64,000 nucleotides of DNA from Bradyrhizobium manausense (GTDB lineage: Bacteria; Pseudomonadota; Alphaproteobacteria; Rhizobiales; Xanthobacteraceae): positions 1 through 64,000 of the forward strand of contig NZ_JAFCKB010000029.1 in the NCBI RefSeq assembly GCF_018130615.1, in the 5' to 3' direction. Under the pieces are notes generated by a model, which was given only the letters and a program-made list of their open reading frames with translations, ran no database searches and was not told the DNA's origin. Shown here in pieces: positions 18,084-26,393 of this stretch (within the stretch, counting starts at the first letter, position 1; every line of letters begins with the position of its first letter). A program made the translations under genes and the position numbers.

Positions 18084-19157
18084 ATGACCGACCGCAAAAA
18101 CGGCCTTACCTACGCCGATTCAGGCGTCGATATCGACGCGGGCAACCGCCTGGTCGACCTGATCAAGCCGATGGTGCGCGCCACCGCACGGCCGGGCGCT
18201 GACGCCGAGATCGGCGGATTCGGCGGCCTGTTCGATCTCAAGGCGGCCGGCTTCAAGGATCCGGTCCTGGTCGCCGCCACCGATGGCGTTGGAACCAAGG
18301 TCAAGATCGCGATCGAGACCGGCCTGCATGGCGGGATCGGCATCGATCTCGTCGCCATGAGCGTCAACGATCTCGTGGTGCAGGGCGCCGAGCCGCTGTT
18401 TTTTCTCGACTATTTCGCCTGCGGCAAGCTGGACCCGGAGGCCACCGCAGCAATCGTTGCCGGTGTCGCCGAAGGCTGCCGCGAATCCGGTTGCGCCCTG
18501 ATCGGCGGCGAGACTGCCGAGATGCCCGGCCTTTACAAGGATGGCGACTATGATCTCGGCGGCTTTGCCGTCGGCGCCGCCGAGCGCGGTACGCTGTTGC
18601 CGCGCAAGGACATTGCCGCCGGCGACGCCGTGATCGGTCTCGCCTCATCGGGCGTGCACTCCAACGGTTTCTCGCTGGTCCGCAAGATCGTGGAACAGTC
18701 CGGCCTCGGCTTCGAGGCACAGGCGCCGTTCGCACCGGTCATGACGCTCGGCGGCGCGCTGCTGACGCCGACGCGGCTCTATGTCAAATCCTGTCTGCGC
18801 GCGATCCGTGAAACGGCTGCAGTGAAGGGCCTCGCCCACATCACCGGCGGCGGTTTTACCGACAACATCCCGCGCGTGCTGCCGAGCCATCTCGGTGTGG
18901 GCATCGACCTCGCGCGCCTGCCGGTGTTACCGGTGTTCAAATGGCTGGCCGCGCAGGCCGGCATCGCCGAGCTGGAAATGCTGCGCACGTTCAACTGCGG
19001 TATCGGCATGGTCGCGATCGTCGAGCCGGACAAGGTCGATGAAGTCATGCGGGTGTTCACCGACGCCGGTGAGACCGTGGCCCAACTCGGCACCGTGATC
19101 CCTGCCGAGGGCGAGCACCGCGTCGTCTACAACGGCCATCTCGACCTGGCATTGTGA
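18084..19157 (+). CDS. purM: Phosphoribosylformylglycinamidine cyclo-ligase (AIR synthetase)
   Basis: ATP-dependent ring closure giving 5-aminoimidazole ribonucleotide, fifth step of purine synthesis. 357 residues. Seen: [17 protein letters not shown] at the start, the nucleotide-binding [10 protein letters not shown], the [16 protein letters not shown] block, GGETAEMPG, and C-terminal [17 protein letters not shown] chose ATG 18084 because it gives the normal N-terminus; the frame is open to 18030. purN follows with a 1-base overlap. Confidence 0.97.
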   Translation: MTDRKNGLTYADSGVDIDAGNRLVDLIKPMVRATARPGADAEIGGFGGLFDLKAAGFKDPVLVAATDGVGTKVKIAIETGLHGGIGIDLVAMSVNDLVVQGAEPLFFLDYFACGKLDPEATAAIVAGVAEGCRESGCALIGGETAEMPGLYKDGDYDLGGFAVGAAERGTLLPRKDIAAGDAVIGLASSGVHSNGFSLVRKIVEQSGLGFEAQAPFAPVMTLGGALLTPTRLYVKSCLRAIRETAAVKGLAHITGGGFTDNIPRVLPSHLGVGIDLARLPVLPVFKWLAAQAGIAELEMLRTFNCGIGMVAIVEPDKVDEVMRVFTDAGETVAQLGTVIPAEGEHRVVYNGHLDLAL

Positions 19158-19810
19158 TGAAGCGCCGCGTCGCCATTCTGATCTCCGGTCGCGGCTCCAA
19201 CATGTCCGCGCTGATCAAGGCAGCAAGCTCTGCGGATTTTCCGGCGGAGATTTCGCTCGTTGTCTCGAACAAGGCCGACGCGCTCGGCCTCGAACGGGCC
19301 AAGGCCGCTGGCGTGACGACGCAGGTGATCGAGAGCAAGCCGTTCGGAAAGGACCGGGCCGGTTTTGAGGCGGTGCTTCAGGCCGCCCTCGACCAGCACG
19401 GCATCGAGCTGATCTGTCTGGGCGGCTTCATGCGCCTGTTTACTGCCGAATTCACCAAGGCGTGGTCCGGGCGGATGCTCAACATCCATCCGTCGTTGCT
19501 GCCGTCATTTCCAGGCCTCGACCCGCATGGCCAGGCCTTGCGCGCCGGCGTCAAACTGTCTGGTGCGACAGTGCATTTCGTGATCCCCGAGACTGATGCC
19601 GGCCCGATCGTGATGCAGGGCGCCGTGCCCGTCGGCGACCACGACACGGCGGAGACGCTGTCGGAGCGCATCCTCGAAGTCGAGCATCGCATCTATCCTG
19701 CGGCACTGAGCCTGCTGGCGACCGGTAAGGTCAAGATCGAGGGCGACGTCTGCAAGACCGCGGGCAGTGCGGCGTCGGAGAATTTCCTGATTGCGCCGGT
19801 GGTGCGCTGA
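19157..19810 (+). CDS. purN: Phosphoribosylglycinamide formyltransferase
   Basis: Formyl-tetrahydrofolate-dependent transfer of a formyl group to glycinamide ribonucleotide, third step of purine synthesis. 217 residues. Seen: VAILISGRGSNMSALIKA, the catalytic NIHPSLLPSFPG block with Asn and His, and the ETDAGPIVMQGAVPV loop with the conserved Asp. The ATG overlaps the purM stop (TGATG), so translation is coupled; a GTG one codon upstream is also possible. Confidence 0.96.
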   Translation: MKRRVAILISGRGSNMSALIKAASSADFPAEISLVVSNKADALGLERAKAAGVTTQVIESKPFGKDRAGFEAVLQAALDQHGIELICLGGFMRLFTAEFTKAWSGRMLNIHPSLLPSFPGLDPHGQALRAGVKLSGATVHFVIPETDAGPIVMQGAVPVGDHDTAETLSERILEVEHRIYPAALSLLATGKVKIEGDVCKTAGSAASENFLIAPVVR

Positions 19811-19834
19811 AACGCAGCCTCCGTTTCGTCCCCT

Positions 19835-19863
19835 TAAGCAAAATCCCCCGGCAGAGCCGGGGG
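19835..19863 (-). terminator. Intrinsic terminator of cspA
   Basis: Perfect 8-bp stem CCCCCGGC / GCCGGGGG (19845-19852 with 19856-19863) with a 3-base loop, followed on the minus strand by ATTTTGCTT. It lies 38 bases beyond the cspA stop and may also end purN transcripts less efficiently, because the plus-strand side lacks a T tract. Confidence 0.8.
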
Positions 19864-19900
19864 CAACGTCATGATCTCTCGTGCTGAGCTTCGAGAGAAA

Positions 19901-20107
19901 TCAGGAGACCTTGAGGTTCTCCGCGGACGATTTGCCGCGGTTCTCCACGAGGTCGTATTCAACCACCTGGTTCTCGTTCAGGGTCGAGAGGCCAGCGCGC
20001 TCGACCGCGGAGATGTGGACGAACACGTCCTTGTCGCCGCCGTTCGGCTTGATGAACCCGTAGCCCTTGGTGGGGTTGAACCATTTGACGGTGCCCTTTT
20101 GTGGCAT
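19901..20107 (-). CDS. cspA: Cold shock protein (CspA family)
   Basis: 68-residue single OB-fold nucleic-acid-binding protein. Both RNA-binding motifs are present, GTVKWFNPTKGYGFIKP and DVFVHISAVE. Such proteins act as RNA chaperones; whether this copy is cold-induced is not visible. GGAGGAGAC precedes the ATG, and a terminator follows. The leader upstream is long, as is common for cspA genes. Confidence 0.96.
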   Translation of the reverse strand: MPQKGTVKWFNPTKGYGFIKPNGGDKDVFVHISAVERAGLSTLNENQVVEYDLVENRGKSSAENLKVS

Positions 20108-20484
20108 CGTTAGTCTCCTCCGCTAGATACTAAAAAGACGCGGCCGCTTTTCGCGTGCCACGTCACAAACGGGCTTCCGGAAGTCTGTTCGAGTCTTGAG
20201 TCTGTCGCGAAACGCACAGCCGAGCGGCCAATTCCGATTGTGTCCGATATTCCAACACGAAAACCGTGCGCTAGCAAGCCGCGCGCGAATTTCAAGTCCG
20301 CACTGGAGATGTCCCGCGGCAATTTGCGACCTGTGGCCGCGGAACCACAATCAGGCGCAATCACCCCGACGATACCATGCCACCCGGTTGACCCCCCGTG
20401 GCAGTTCAGCACAAATCGCCGCACCTGCTCGCCGTTCGTGTTGTATTTTTGCGAGCCGCCATTTTTGCTTCGGGATGTTTCGTC
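20108..20484. other. Divergent intergenic region between cspA and short autotransporter gene
   Basis: 377 bases without a supported gene. It should hold the cspA promoter and leader on the minus strand and the autotransporter promoter on the plus strand. Open frames here have no recognisable family features, and I see no strong hairpin or repeat. Confidence 0.5.
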
Positions 20485-21675
20485 ATGTGCTGCACGCAGC
20501 AGCCTATTCGGATACGGCAGACGATCGGGTTGGACCGTGTCCGCCGGATCGTGACGGCGATTGCCATGGCTCTTGTCGTCGTCGCGATGATGTCGGCGAC
20601 ATCAGGCTTTGCGCAAACCCCGACGCCGGCCGCGTCTCCGACGCCCACGCCGACACCCACCCCCACGCCCACCCCCACTCCGACACCCACGCCGTCGCCG
20701 ACCCCGAGCGCGACCTCGACCAATTTCAACCAGTCGGCCGGCAACAGCGCGCTCAATCTCGGTTCTAACTTCCTGGAGCGGCTCGGCAACCAGGCCTCCG
20801 GCGGCATCAACCGCGGGGCGCGCACCAATCCCGGCGGCGGCGGCGCGTCGGAGGGCACGGAGGATCCGCGCTACCGCACTTGGTATGAGGGCTACGGCAT
20901 TGCAGTCCGGACCGATGCGCAGGGCGATTTCGTTGGCGACAAGCGCAAGACGTTCGGCGGCGTTGCCGGATTCGGTGCGCGGATCGCCCCGGGCGTCAAT
21001 CTCGGCTTCTCCGTCGACCAGAGCCATACCGACATCGACGTGCCGCTCGCGCTCCAGTCGGCGACGCTCGACCTCACCCAGATCGGCTTCAACGGCTCTC
21101 TCGACAAGGGACCGTGGACCTGGGCCTTTGCGCTGGTGCACGGTTTGGGCAAGGTCCGTTCCAGCCGAGACACCGGCTTGGGCCTCGCGACGGCGGGCTA
21201 TCGTGCCACCGTCGATGGCGCGCTGACCGAGATCAGCTATTACTGGACCAAGGACCAGATGCGCATCGTGCCCAAGGGCGCGCTCGAATATGTGCGAGCC
21301 ACCAGTGCGGCGTTCCAGGAGGCCGGTGGACTGGATCCACTCAACGTCGGCTCGAGCGCGCTTTCTCGCGCGCGCGTCATGATCGGCGCAGAGATCGGGC
21401 GCTACTTCATCTTCGACCGCAAGATCCTGGACCTCTCGGCCTACGGCAAGTTCGTCGACAATTTTCATCAGGATCTGGGATCGGTCCAGGTCAGCCTCGG
21501 CAGCCAGAGCATCATTGTCCCTGGCATCGGCGAGAGCCGTTACGGCATGGACGCCGGCGCCTCGGCGTCGCTCAGCCTGACCAACACGGCACGGCTCTAT
21601 GTCAATTACGATGGCAAGTTCCGCAATGAACTGACGTCGCACCAGGGCACGGTCGGCTTCGAACATCGGTGGTGA
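20485..21675 (+). CDS. Autotransporter beta-domain protein with Thr-Pro linker and no passenger
   Basis: About 396 residues: a long, positively charged signal region (RIRQTIGLDRVRRIVTAIAM) cleaved near SGFAQ, then a Thr-Pro repeat, then an Asn/Ser/Gly stretch and a roughly 270-residue beta-barrel (starting RTWYEGYGIAVRTDAQGD) that ends in Trp (VGFEHRW), the usual outer-membrane insertion signature. A classical passenger is missing; the Thr-Pro region takes its place. The start is uncertain: the frame is open from GTG 20398, and ATG 20485 is my choice. Function unknown; an outer-membrane porin-like barrel is an alternative reading. Confidence 0.75.
   Translation: MCCTQQPIRIRQTIGLDRVRRIVTAIAMALVVVAMMSATSGFAQTPTPAASPTPTPTPTPTPTPTPTPTPSPTPSATSTNFNQSAGNSALNLGSNFLERLGNQASGGINRGARTNPGGGGASEGTEDPRYRTWYEGYGIAVRTDAQGDFVGDKRKTFGGVAGFGARIAPGVNLGFSVDQSHTDIDVPLALQSATLDLTQIGFNGSLDKGPWTWAFALVHGLGKVRSSRDTGLGLATAGYRATVDGALTEISYYWTKDQMRIVPKGALEYVRATSAAFQEAGGLDPLNVGSSALSRARVMIGAEIGRYFIFDRKILDLSAYGKFVDNFHQDLGSVQVSLGSQSIIVPGIGESRYGMDAGASASLSLTNTARLYVNYDGKFRNELTSHQGTVGFEHRW
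20641..20706 (+). repeat. Thr-Pro coding microsatellite
   Basis: Eleven consecutive dipeptide units: nine Thr-Pro, one Ser-Pro and one Thr-Pro, with mixed third positions (ACG, ACC, ACA, ACT). The six-base period keeps the frame, so copy-number change would alter linker length rather than switch the gene off. Confidence 0.85.
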
Positions 21676-21693
21676 AGGGCTGCTCCTTCCCAC

Positions 21694-22701
21694 TCAAATC
21701 GGCGTTGCTGCAATGTATCCAGACAATCCGAAGCCTTCGCGCGCATCCGTCATCATCGGCACCAGCGTGTTGGGATGGATGAACTCGTCACGGAAGCAAG
21801 GATAGGTTTTTGGGTCGAAGATCTTCTTCAGCCAGTCGACCACGATCCTGTGGCGCTCGGAGGCGCGGAATTCCTTGTGATAGGTCAGCCAGAGGTCGGC
21901 GTGGTGGCTGACGCCGAGATCGACGGCGACGAGCGGCGCGCCGAGCGCAATCGACACTGACGGCAGGAAACCGATGCCCGCGCCACGCTCCACCGCATAG
22001 AGCGCGCCGACTGAGGAGTTGGTCTTGATCCCGACGATGCCCTCCAGCGATTTCAGCCCGAGCACGCGGGCATAGGCGCCGTCGTCGACCTGCGGCGCGC
22101 TCTGCTTGATGATGCGGTGGCTCGACAATTGGGCGAGCGTCGTCGGCACGCCGTAGAGGTCAGCATAGCCTTTGGAGACGAAGGGATAGATGTGCAGCCG
22201 GCCGAGCTTGGCGACGATGAGATCGGGATTGGTCGGCGGTTCGAGCTGGATTGCGATGTCCGACTCCAGTCGCGCGACGTCGGCCTGCTCCATCGCGCAA
22301 CGCAGATCGACGGTGATCTTGCGATAGGTCTTCTGGAAATCGATCAGCCGCGGCAGGATCCAGAAATTGCCGGGGCCTTCTGTCACGGCGACGCGCACCG
22401 TACCCGACGTATCGTTCGATGAACGTGAGGCTCGGCGGAAGACATTGAAGGCGTGACGCTCCATATGCGCGACGTCGGCAATCATCGCGGTGCCTTCGTC
22501 GCTGAGCGTGAGCCCGCTCTGGTCGCGCAGGAAAAGCTTGCAGCCGATGCTCTCTTCGAGCCGGTCGATCCGGCGCATCAACGTGGTGGAGGTGAGCCCA
22601 AGCTCTTCTGAAGCATTTCGGAAACTTTTAAACTTTGCGCAGGCTAAAAACAGTTTCAAATCGTCCCAGGACGCATTTAGCGCTTCTTCATGGTGCTGCA
22701 T
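21694..22701 (-). CDS. LysR-family transcriptional regulator
   Basis: 335-residue LysR-type regulator with an N-terminal winged helix-turn-helix (FRNASEELGLTSTTLMRRID) and a periplasmic-binding-like effector domain. I chose ATG 22701 rather than 22734 because the overlapping palindromes at 22692-22724 would otherwise lie wholly inside the coding region. It is divergent from the GNAT-like gene starting at 22806, the standard LysR arrangement, so it probably controls that cluster and itself. The effector is unknown. Confidence 0.88.
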   Translation of the reverse strand: MQHHEEALNASWDDLKLFLACAKFKSFRNASEELGLTSTTLMRRIDRLEESIGCKLFLRDQSGLTLSDEGTAMIADVAHMERHAFNVFRRASRSSNDTSGTVRVAVTEGPGNFWILPRLIDFQKTYRKITVDLRCAMEQADVARLESDIAIQLEPPTNPDLIVAKLGRLHIYPFVSKGYADLYGVPTTLAQLSSHRIIKQSAPQVDDGAYARVLGLKSLEGIVGIKTNSSVGALYAVERGAGIGFLPSVSIALGAPLVAVDLGVSHHADLWLTYHKEFRASERHRIVVDWLKKIFDPKTYPCFRDEFIHPNTLVPMMTDAREGFGLSGYIAATPI

Positions 22702-22724
22702 TATTGCAGCACCCCGGTGCAATA
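22692..22724. promoter_or_regulatory. Overlapping inverted repeats between LysR gene and GNAT cluster
   Basis: First dyad: GGTGCTGCA / TGCAGCACC, 9-bp perfect arms, 4-base spacer (22692-22713). Second dyad: TATTGCA / TGCAATA, 7-bp perfect arms, 9-base spacer (22702-22724). They share the central TGCA and cover the regulator start codon, which suits an autorepression operator. No exact T-N11-A LysR box was found, so the binding protein is inferred from position only. Confidence 0.55.
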
Positions 22725-22805
22725 CTTGCTGCATACTCCTGATCTCCAGCCGCTAAGCTTTTCTTCATAGCGGCGTACAAAACCCCTGAACGATAGAGGG
22801 ACGAC

Positions 22806-23423
22806 ATGAGTATGGAAAGGGGCTCGTTTGCCGCAAGGCATGATTTCGACGCCTTGCCGCTGAGTCCCGAGGTGGACGTCCGTCGCGCGCAATTTTCCGA
22901 AATAGCAGCGCTCTCGGAGATGGCGCGCCGGCTGGTTCCCGGTGTGCAGATCGGGGCGACAGAGCTCGCGACATATTTCGCTTTCGATCCCCAGAGCATC
23001 CTGACTTTCACCCGGAAAGGCAATCTTCTGGGCGGCATGGCCTTCCTGTTTCTCAACGATCACGGGCATGATGCACTGTTGCTCGACGATATCTGTCTGA
23101 CTGCGCCCGAGACGCGTTATCTCGCTTCCGCGAATGATGACGTCGCAGCCATCTATATCTGGGCGATCGCGGCTACCGGCCGCGGCATCGCCGGTCTTGG
23201 CAAGGCGGCTGCTCATCTTCGGCAGGTAAGATTTCGTGGTGCCGATTGCTATGCGCAGCCGTCAACCGTGGCCGGACGCGAGATCATGAGGGCGACCGGC
23301 TTCGAGCCTATTTCGAGCTTCCAGCCCGACCTCTGGTGTTACGAGCGTCCCTGGCATCGACAGCCGACGCCCATGCCGGGTGCGTTCATCCAAGCAAGGA
23401 GTTTTGCAGATGCACGGCACTAG
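22806..23423 (+). CDS. GNAT-like protein of unknown function
   Basis: 205 residues, good ribosome binding site (GAGGGACGAC then ATG). The sequence has a GNAT-like run (VRRAQFSEIAALSEMARR, then LLGGMAFLFLNDHG and DDICLTAPETRYLA), but a clear acetyl-CoA Q/RxxGxG/A loop is not obvious; GRGIAGLGKAAA (about residue 130) is the best candidate. Its 3' end overlaps the next GNAT gene by 14 bases. First gene downstream of the LysR divergent promoter. No function can be assigned. Confidence 0.7.
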   Translation: MSMERGSFAARHDFDALPLSPEVDVRRAQFSEIAALSEMARRLVPGVQIGATELATYFAFDPQSILTFTRKGNLLGGMAFLFLNDHGHDALLLDDICLTAPETRYLASANDDVAAIYIWAIAATGRGIAGLGKAAAHLRQVRFRGADCYAQPSTVAGREIMRATGFEPISSFQPDLWCYERPWHRQPTPMPGAFIQARSFADARH

Positions 23424-24030
23424 AATTCCTCTCGCCAAGCCTGACTCCCGCGCCATCACCATCCGTCTTGCGCGCACTCCGAGCGACCTCATGCTGATCA
23501 CGGCCATTCGCTCTGCGGTCTATCTCGCCGAGCAGGATTGTCCGTTTGACGAGGAGTTCGACGGCAACGACATGGTTGCCGCGCACTTCATCGGCTATAT
23601 CGGCAACGAGCCAGCGGGCTGCCTGCGGGTGCGCTTCTTCGGCGATTTCGCCAAGGTCGAGCGGCTTGCGGTGCGTCACCAATATCGGCGCTCGCGTCTC
23701 TCGTTCAAGCTGGTGCAGGCGAGCATCGACTTCGTGAAGCGCAAGGGGTTCCGCAAGATCTACGGTCAGGCTCAGGACCGGTTGGTGGATTTCTGGGCTC
23801 ATTTCGGCGCCAAGCCACTTGGCCACAATCGCAAGATTACCTTCTCGGATTTCGCCTATACGGAGATGCTGCTGGAGATCGAGCCAGGACCGGACGCCAT
23901 CACGCTGGACAGCGATCCCTATGTGATCATCCGCCCTGAGGGGGACTGGGACCGGCCGGGCGTGCTCGATGCCTCGGCGGGGCGGGCGGTGACTTCGCCG
24001 CTACGGGACCTCGCGCTCGCCGACCGCTGA
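23410..24030 (+). CDS. GNAT-fold acyltransferase
   Basis: 206 residues from ATG 23410, with AAGGAG 8 bases upstream; an earlier in-frame start at 23380 is inside the previous gene. GNAT features: AIRSAVYLAEQDCPFDEEFD at the N-terminus, the beta strand YIGNEPAGCLRVRFF, KVERLAVRHQYRRSRLSFKL as the acyl-CoA loop, and DFWAHFGAKPLGHN near the end. The C-terminal tail after residue 165 is extra to the core fold. Overlaps the preceding gene by 14 bases, so the two are translationally coupled and may act together. Substrate unknown. Confidence 0.8.
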   Translation: MHGTRIPLAKPDSRAITIRLARTPSDLMLITAIRSAVYLAEQDCPFDEEFDGNDMVAAHFIGYIGNEPAGCLRVRFFGDFAKVERLAVRHQYRRSRLSFKLVQASIDFVKRKGFRKIYGQAQDRLVDFWAHFGAKPLGHNRKITFSDFAYTEMLLEIEPGPDAITLDSDPYVIIRPEGDWDRPGVLDASAGRAVTSPLRDLALADR

Positions 24031-24055
24031 AACTGGTGCAGGTCTGCGCAACACG

Positions 24056-24616
24056 ATGCCGATCTCCCACGAGGATCCGCTGGTTCTGGTCTGTGCGGAT
24101 CTCCAGGTCGAATACCTGACCCAGGGGGACCGCCACGTCATTCTCGATGCCGACGCTTCGATCGTCCGCTGCCTGGAGCTGCTGACGCTGTGGCGCAGCA
24201 AGCTCCTGCCGGTGATGCATTTGAAGCGCATTGCGCAACCGGCGTGGTTCAATCCGTCATCCAGGCTGACCGATTGGATCGCGCAGGCGCGTCCCTGGCC
24301 GGGTGAGATGACGTTCGAGCATCCGCTGCCCTCGGCGTACAGCTCGTCGCGTTTCGTGGAACACATGTCCAGCATTCGCAATGTGCGCTGCGTGGTAGCA
24401 GGTGTTTCCCTCGAGGAGACCATCCTGGCCACTGTCGTGGAGGGATTTCACCGCAGCCATCGCTACCAGGTGGTCGCCGATGCCGTGGCCTGCGGGCAGA
24501 CGGGAACGAGCGAGGCGGCTGTCTACAAACAGTCGGTAGTGAATGTGATCGGCAACTTTGCTACATTCCAGTCCAGCGCCGAACTGATTAGAACCAGTGG
24601 CGCCATCGCGATCTGA
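24056..24616 (+). CDS. Isochorismatase-fold protein lacking the catalytic cysteine
   Basis: 186 residues of the isochorismatase-like hydrolase fold. Seen: N-terminal LVCADLQVEYL with the conserved Asp, VMHLKRIAQPAWF, and the region VVAGVSLEETILATVVEG. In active cysteine hydrolases that last region reads G-x-x-T-D-x-C-V; here Thr stands where Cys is expected, so nucleophilic catalysis by this residue is unlikely in the usual form. It could bind a small molecule or use a different chemistry. It follows the GNAT gene by 25 bases on the same strand. Confidence 0.72.
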   Translation: MPISHEDPLVLVCADLQVEYLTQGDRHVILDADASIVRCLELLTLWRSKLLPVMHLKRIAQPAWFNPSSRLTDWIAQARPWPGEMTFEHPLPSAYSSSRFVEHMSSIRNVRCVVAGVSLEETILATVVEGFHRSHRYQVVADAVACGQTGTSEAAVYKQSVVNVIGNFATFQSSAELIRTSGAIAI

Positions 24617-24651
24617 GAGAGACGCGATCGGCGGATGGATGGGGTGGGACA

Positions 24652-24819
24652 TTGTCTCGGGAGGACGAGCTGAGGGAGCTGGCGAGCGATCTGTCGCGTG
24701 CCGTCGAGGCGGCGCGCCGGGTCGGTCTGCCCACGACCGTCTATCTGCTGTCGATGGCGCTGGTCGAGGTGAGGGAAGCCGCGGCCGACAATGATGGGAA
24801 CGACGACAGCGCTGCTTGA
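24652..24819 (+). CDS. Small helical protein with probable TTG start
   Basis: 55 residues: LSREDELRELASDLSRAVEAA and then RRVGLPTTVYLLSMALVEVRE, ending in an acidic tail. The charge pattern and codon use look coding, while overlapping frames give Gly/Arg-rich noise. The only in-frame start is TTG 24652, preceded by GGTGGG. It closes the LysR-divergent cluster 35 bases after the isochorismatase-like gene. Function unknown. Confidence 0.45.
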   Translation: MSREDELRELASDLSRAVEAARRVGLPTTVYLLSMALVEVREAAADNDGNDDSAA

Positions 24820-24976
24820 GCACCGACTTGTGTGCGGCTTTGTGCATCGCTGCTGAGCGCTTGCTGCTGACGAATTGGCGTTGCAAGTTCCGTCCCGCCG
24901 CAATAGCCAAGTAACTGATGGTCGAGCGATGGCGTTGGCCGTGCCGACGACGTGATGACTTAAGGGATCCCTGCAA

Positions 24977-26359
24977 ATGTCCATGCTGCCCAATTCGCAA
25001 GAAGCCCGGGATGTGGCCTATCAGCTCCACGCCTACACCAATGCGCGCGCCCATCAGCAGGCAGGTCCCCTGGTGATCGAGCGCGGCGAGGGGCCCTACG
25101 TGTTCGATGCGTCGGGCAAGCGCTATTTCGAGGCGATGGCTGGCTTGTGGAGCGTCGGGCTCGGTTTCAACGAGAAGCGGCTGGTCGAAGCGGCGTACAA
25201 GCAGATGCAGGCGCTGCCGTTCTATCACACGTTCTCGGCCAAATCGCACGGGCCTTCGATCGATCTCGCCGAGAAGCTGGTGGCGCTTGCGCCGGTGCCG
25301 ATGAGCAAGGTGTTCTTCACCAACTCGGGTTCGGAAGCGAACGACACCGTCCTGAAACTGATCGCGTATCGATCGAATTCGCTCGGCCAGCCGCAGCGCA
25401 AGAAGATCATCAGCCGCATGCGCGCTTATCACGGCGTCACCATCGCCTCGGCGAGTCTCACGGGCCTGCCGAACAATCACCGCTCGTTCGACCTGCCGCT
25501 GCCGAACATCCTGCACACGGGCTCGCCGCATTTCTACAAGGACGGCGCCCCCGGCGAGAGCGAGGAAGCCTTTGCGACGCGCCGGGCCGAGGAGCTCGAT
25601 GCGCTGATCCAGAAGGAGGGACCGGACACCATCGCGGCCTTTTTCGGCGAGCCGGTGATGGGGGCGGGCGGCGTCGTCGTGCCGCCGGCGACCTATTGGG
25701 ACAAGATCCAGGTGGTGTTGAAGAAGTACGACATCCTGCTGGTCGCCGACGAAGTGATCTGCGGTTTCGGCCGCACCGGCAAGATGTTCGGCTGTGAGAC
25801 CTACGGCATCAAGCCCGATGCGATCGTGGTCTCCAAGCAGATCACCTCGAGCTATTTCCCGCTGTCAGCCATCATCATGAACGATCGCATGTTCGAGCCA
25901 ATCGCGGATGAGAGCAACAAGATCGGCGTGCTTGGCCACGGCTTCACCGCCGGCGGTCATCCGGTCGGCTCGGCGATTGCACTGGAAAACCTCAAGATCA
26001 TCGAGGAGCGCGGCCTGGTCGCGCATGCCGCCGAGCTCGGCGGCTACATGCAGGGCAAGCTGCGCGAGCTTACCAGCCACCCGTTGGTCGGCGAAGTCCG
26101 CGGCGTCGGCATGATCGCAGCGATTGAGCTCGTGCTCGACAAGGGCCGCAAGACGGCAGCCGCGACGCCCGGAGCCGTCGGCGGCATGGCGAGCCGCATG
26201 CTGCAGGAGCGCGGCGTGATCTCGCGCAACATGCTCGACGCCATCGCCATCTGTCCGCCATTGATTACCACCAAGGCCCAGATCGATGAGCTGGTGGCGG
26301 CGATCACCGGCGTGCTGAATGACATGAAGCCGGAAGTCGCGAAGCTGCCGCAGGCGTAG
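24977..26359 (+). CDS. Class III (omega) aminotransferase
   Basis: 460-residue PLP-dependent aminotransferase of fold type I, class III. Seen: YVFDASGKRYFEAMAGLWSV at the N-terminus, FFTNSGSEANDT (cofactor phosphate), AYHGVT, VADEVICGFGRTG with the PLP Asp, and the Schiff-base Lys in VVSKQITSSYFPLSA. The family includes beta-alanine/pyruvate, putrescine and GABA transaminases; the substrate cannot be assigned. It stands alone, 157 bases after the small protein gene, and is convergent with rnd. Confidence 0.92.
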   Translation: MSMLPNSQEARDVAYQLHAYTNARAHQQAGPLVIERGEGPYVFDASGKRYFEAMAGLWSVGLGFNEKRLVEAAYKQMQALPFYHTFSAKSHGPSIDLAEKLVALAPVPMSKVFFTNSGSEANDTVLKLIAYRSNSLGQPQRKKIISRMRAYHGVTIASASLTGLPNNHRSFDLPLPNILHTGSPHFYKDGAPGESEEAFATRRAEELDALIQKEGPDTIAAFFGEPVMGAGGVVVPPATYWDKIQVVLKKYDILLVADEVICGFGRTGKMFGCETYGIKPDAIVVSKQITSSYFPLSAIIMNDRMFEPIADESNKIGVLGHGFTAGGHPVGSAIALENLKIIEERGLVAHAAELGGYMQGKLRELTSHPLVGEVRGVGMIAAIELVLDKGRKTAAATPGAVGGMASRMLQERGVISRNMLDAIAICPPLITTKAQIDELVAAITGVLNDMKPEVAKLPQA

Positions 26360-26393
26360 AGTCTCCCCCGTCCGGGCGTTCGATCTTTCACCG

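Noticed and set aside
20641-20706. Thr-Pro microsatellite as a phase-variation switch
   Set aside because: The repeat unit is six bases and codons vary, so gain or loss preserves frame and slippage should be rare.
24597-24794. 65-residue frame in the 24.6 kb gap
   Set aside because: Gly/Arg/Ala-rich; the neighbouring frame from TTG 24652 gives a more protein-like sequence.
24866-24890. Sigma-54-like promoter (TTGGCGTTGCAAG) before the aminotransferase
   Set aside because: The spacing between the GG and GC elements is too short for a sigma-54 promoter.
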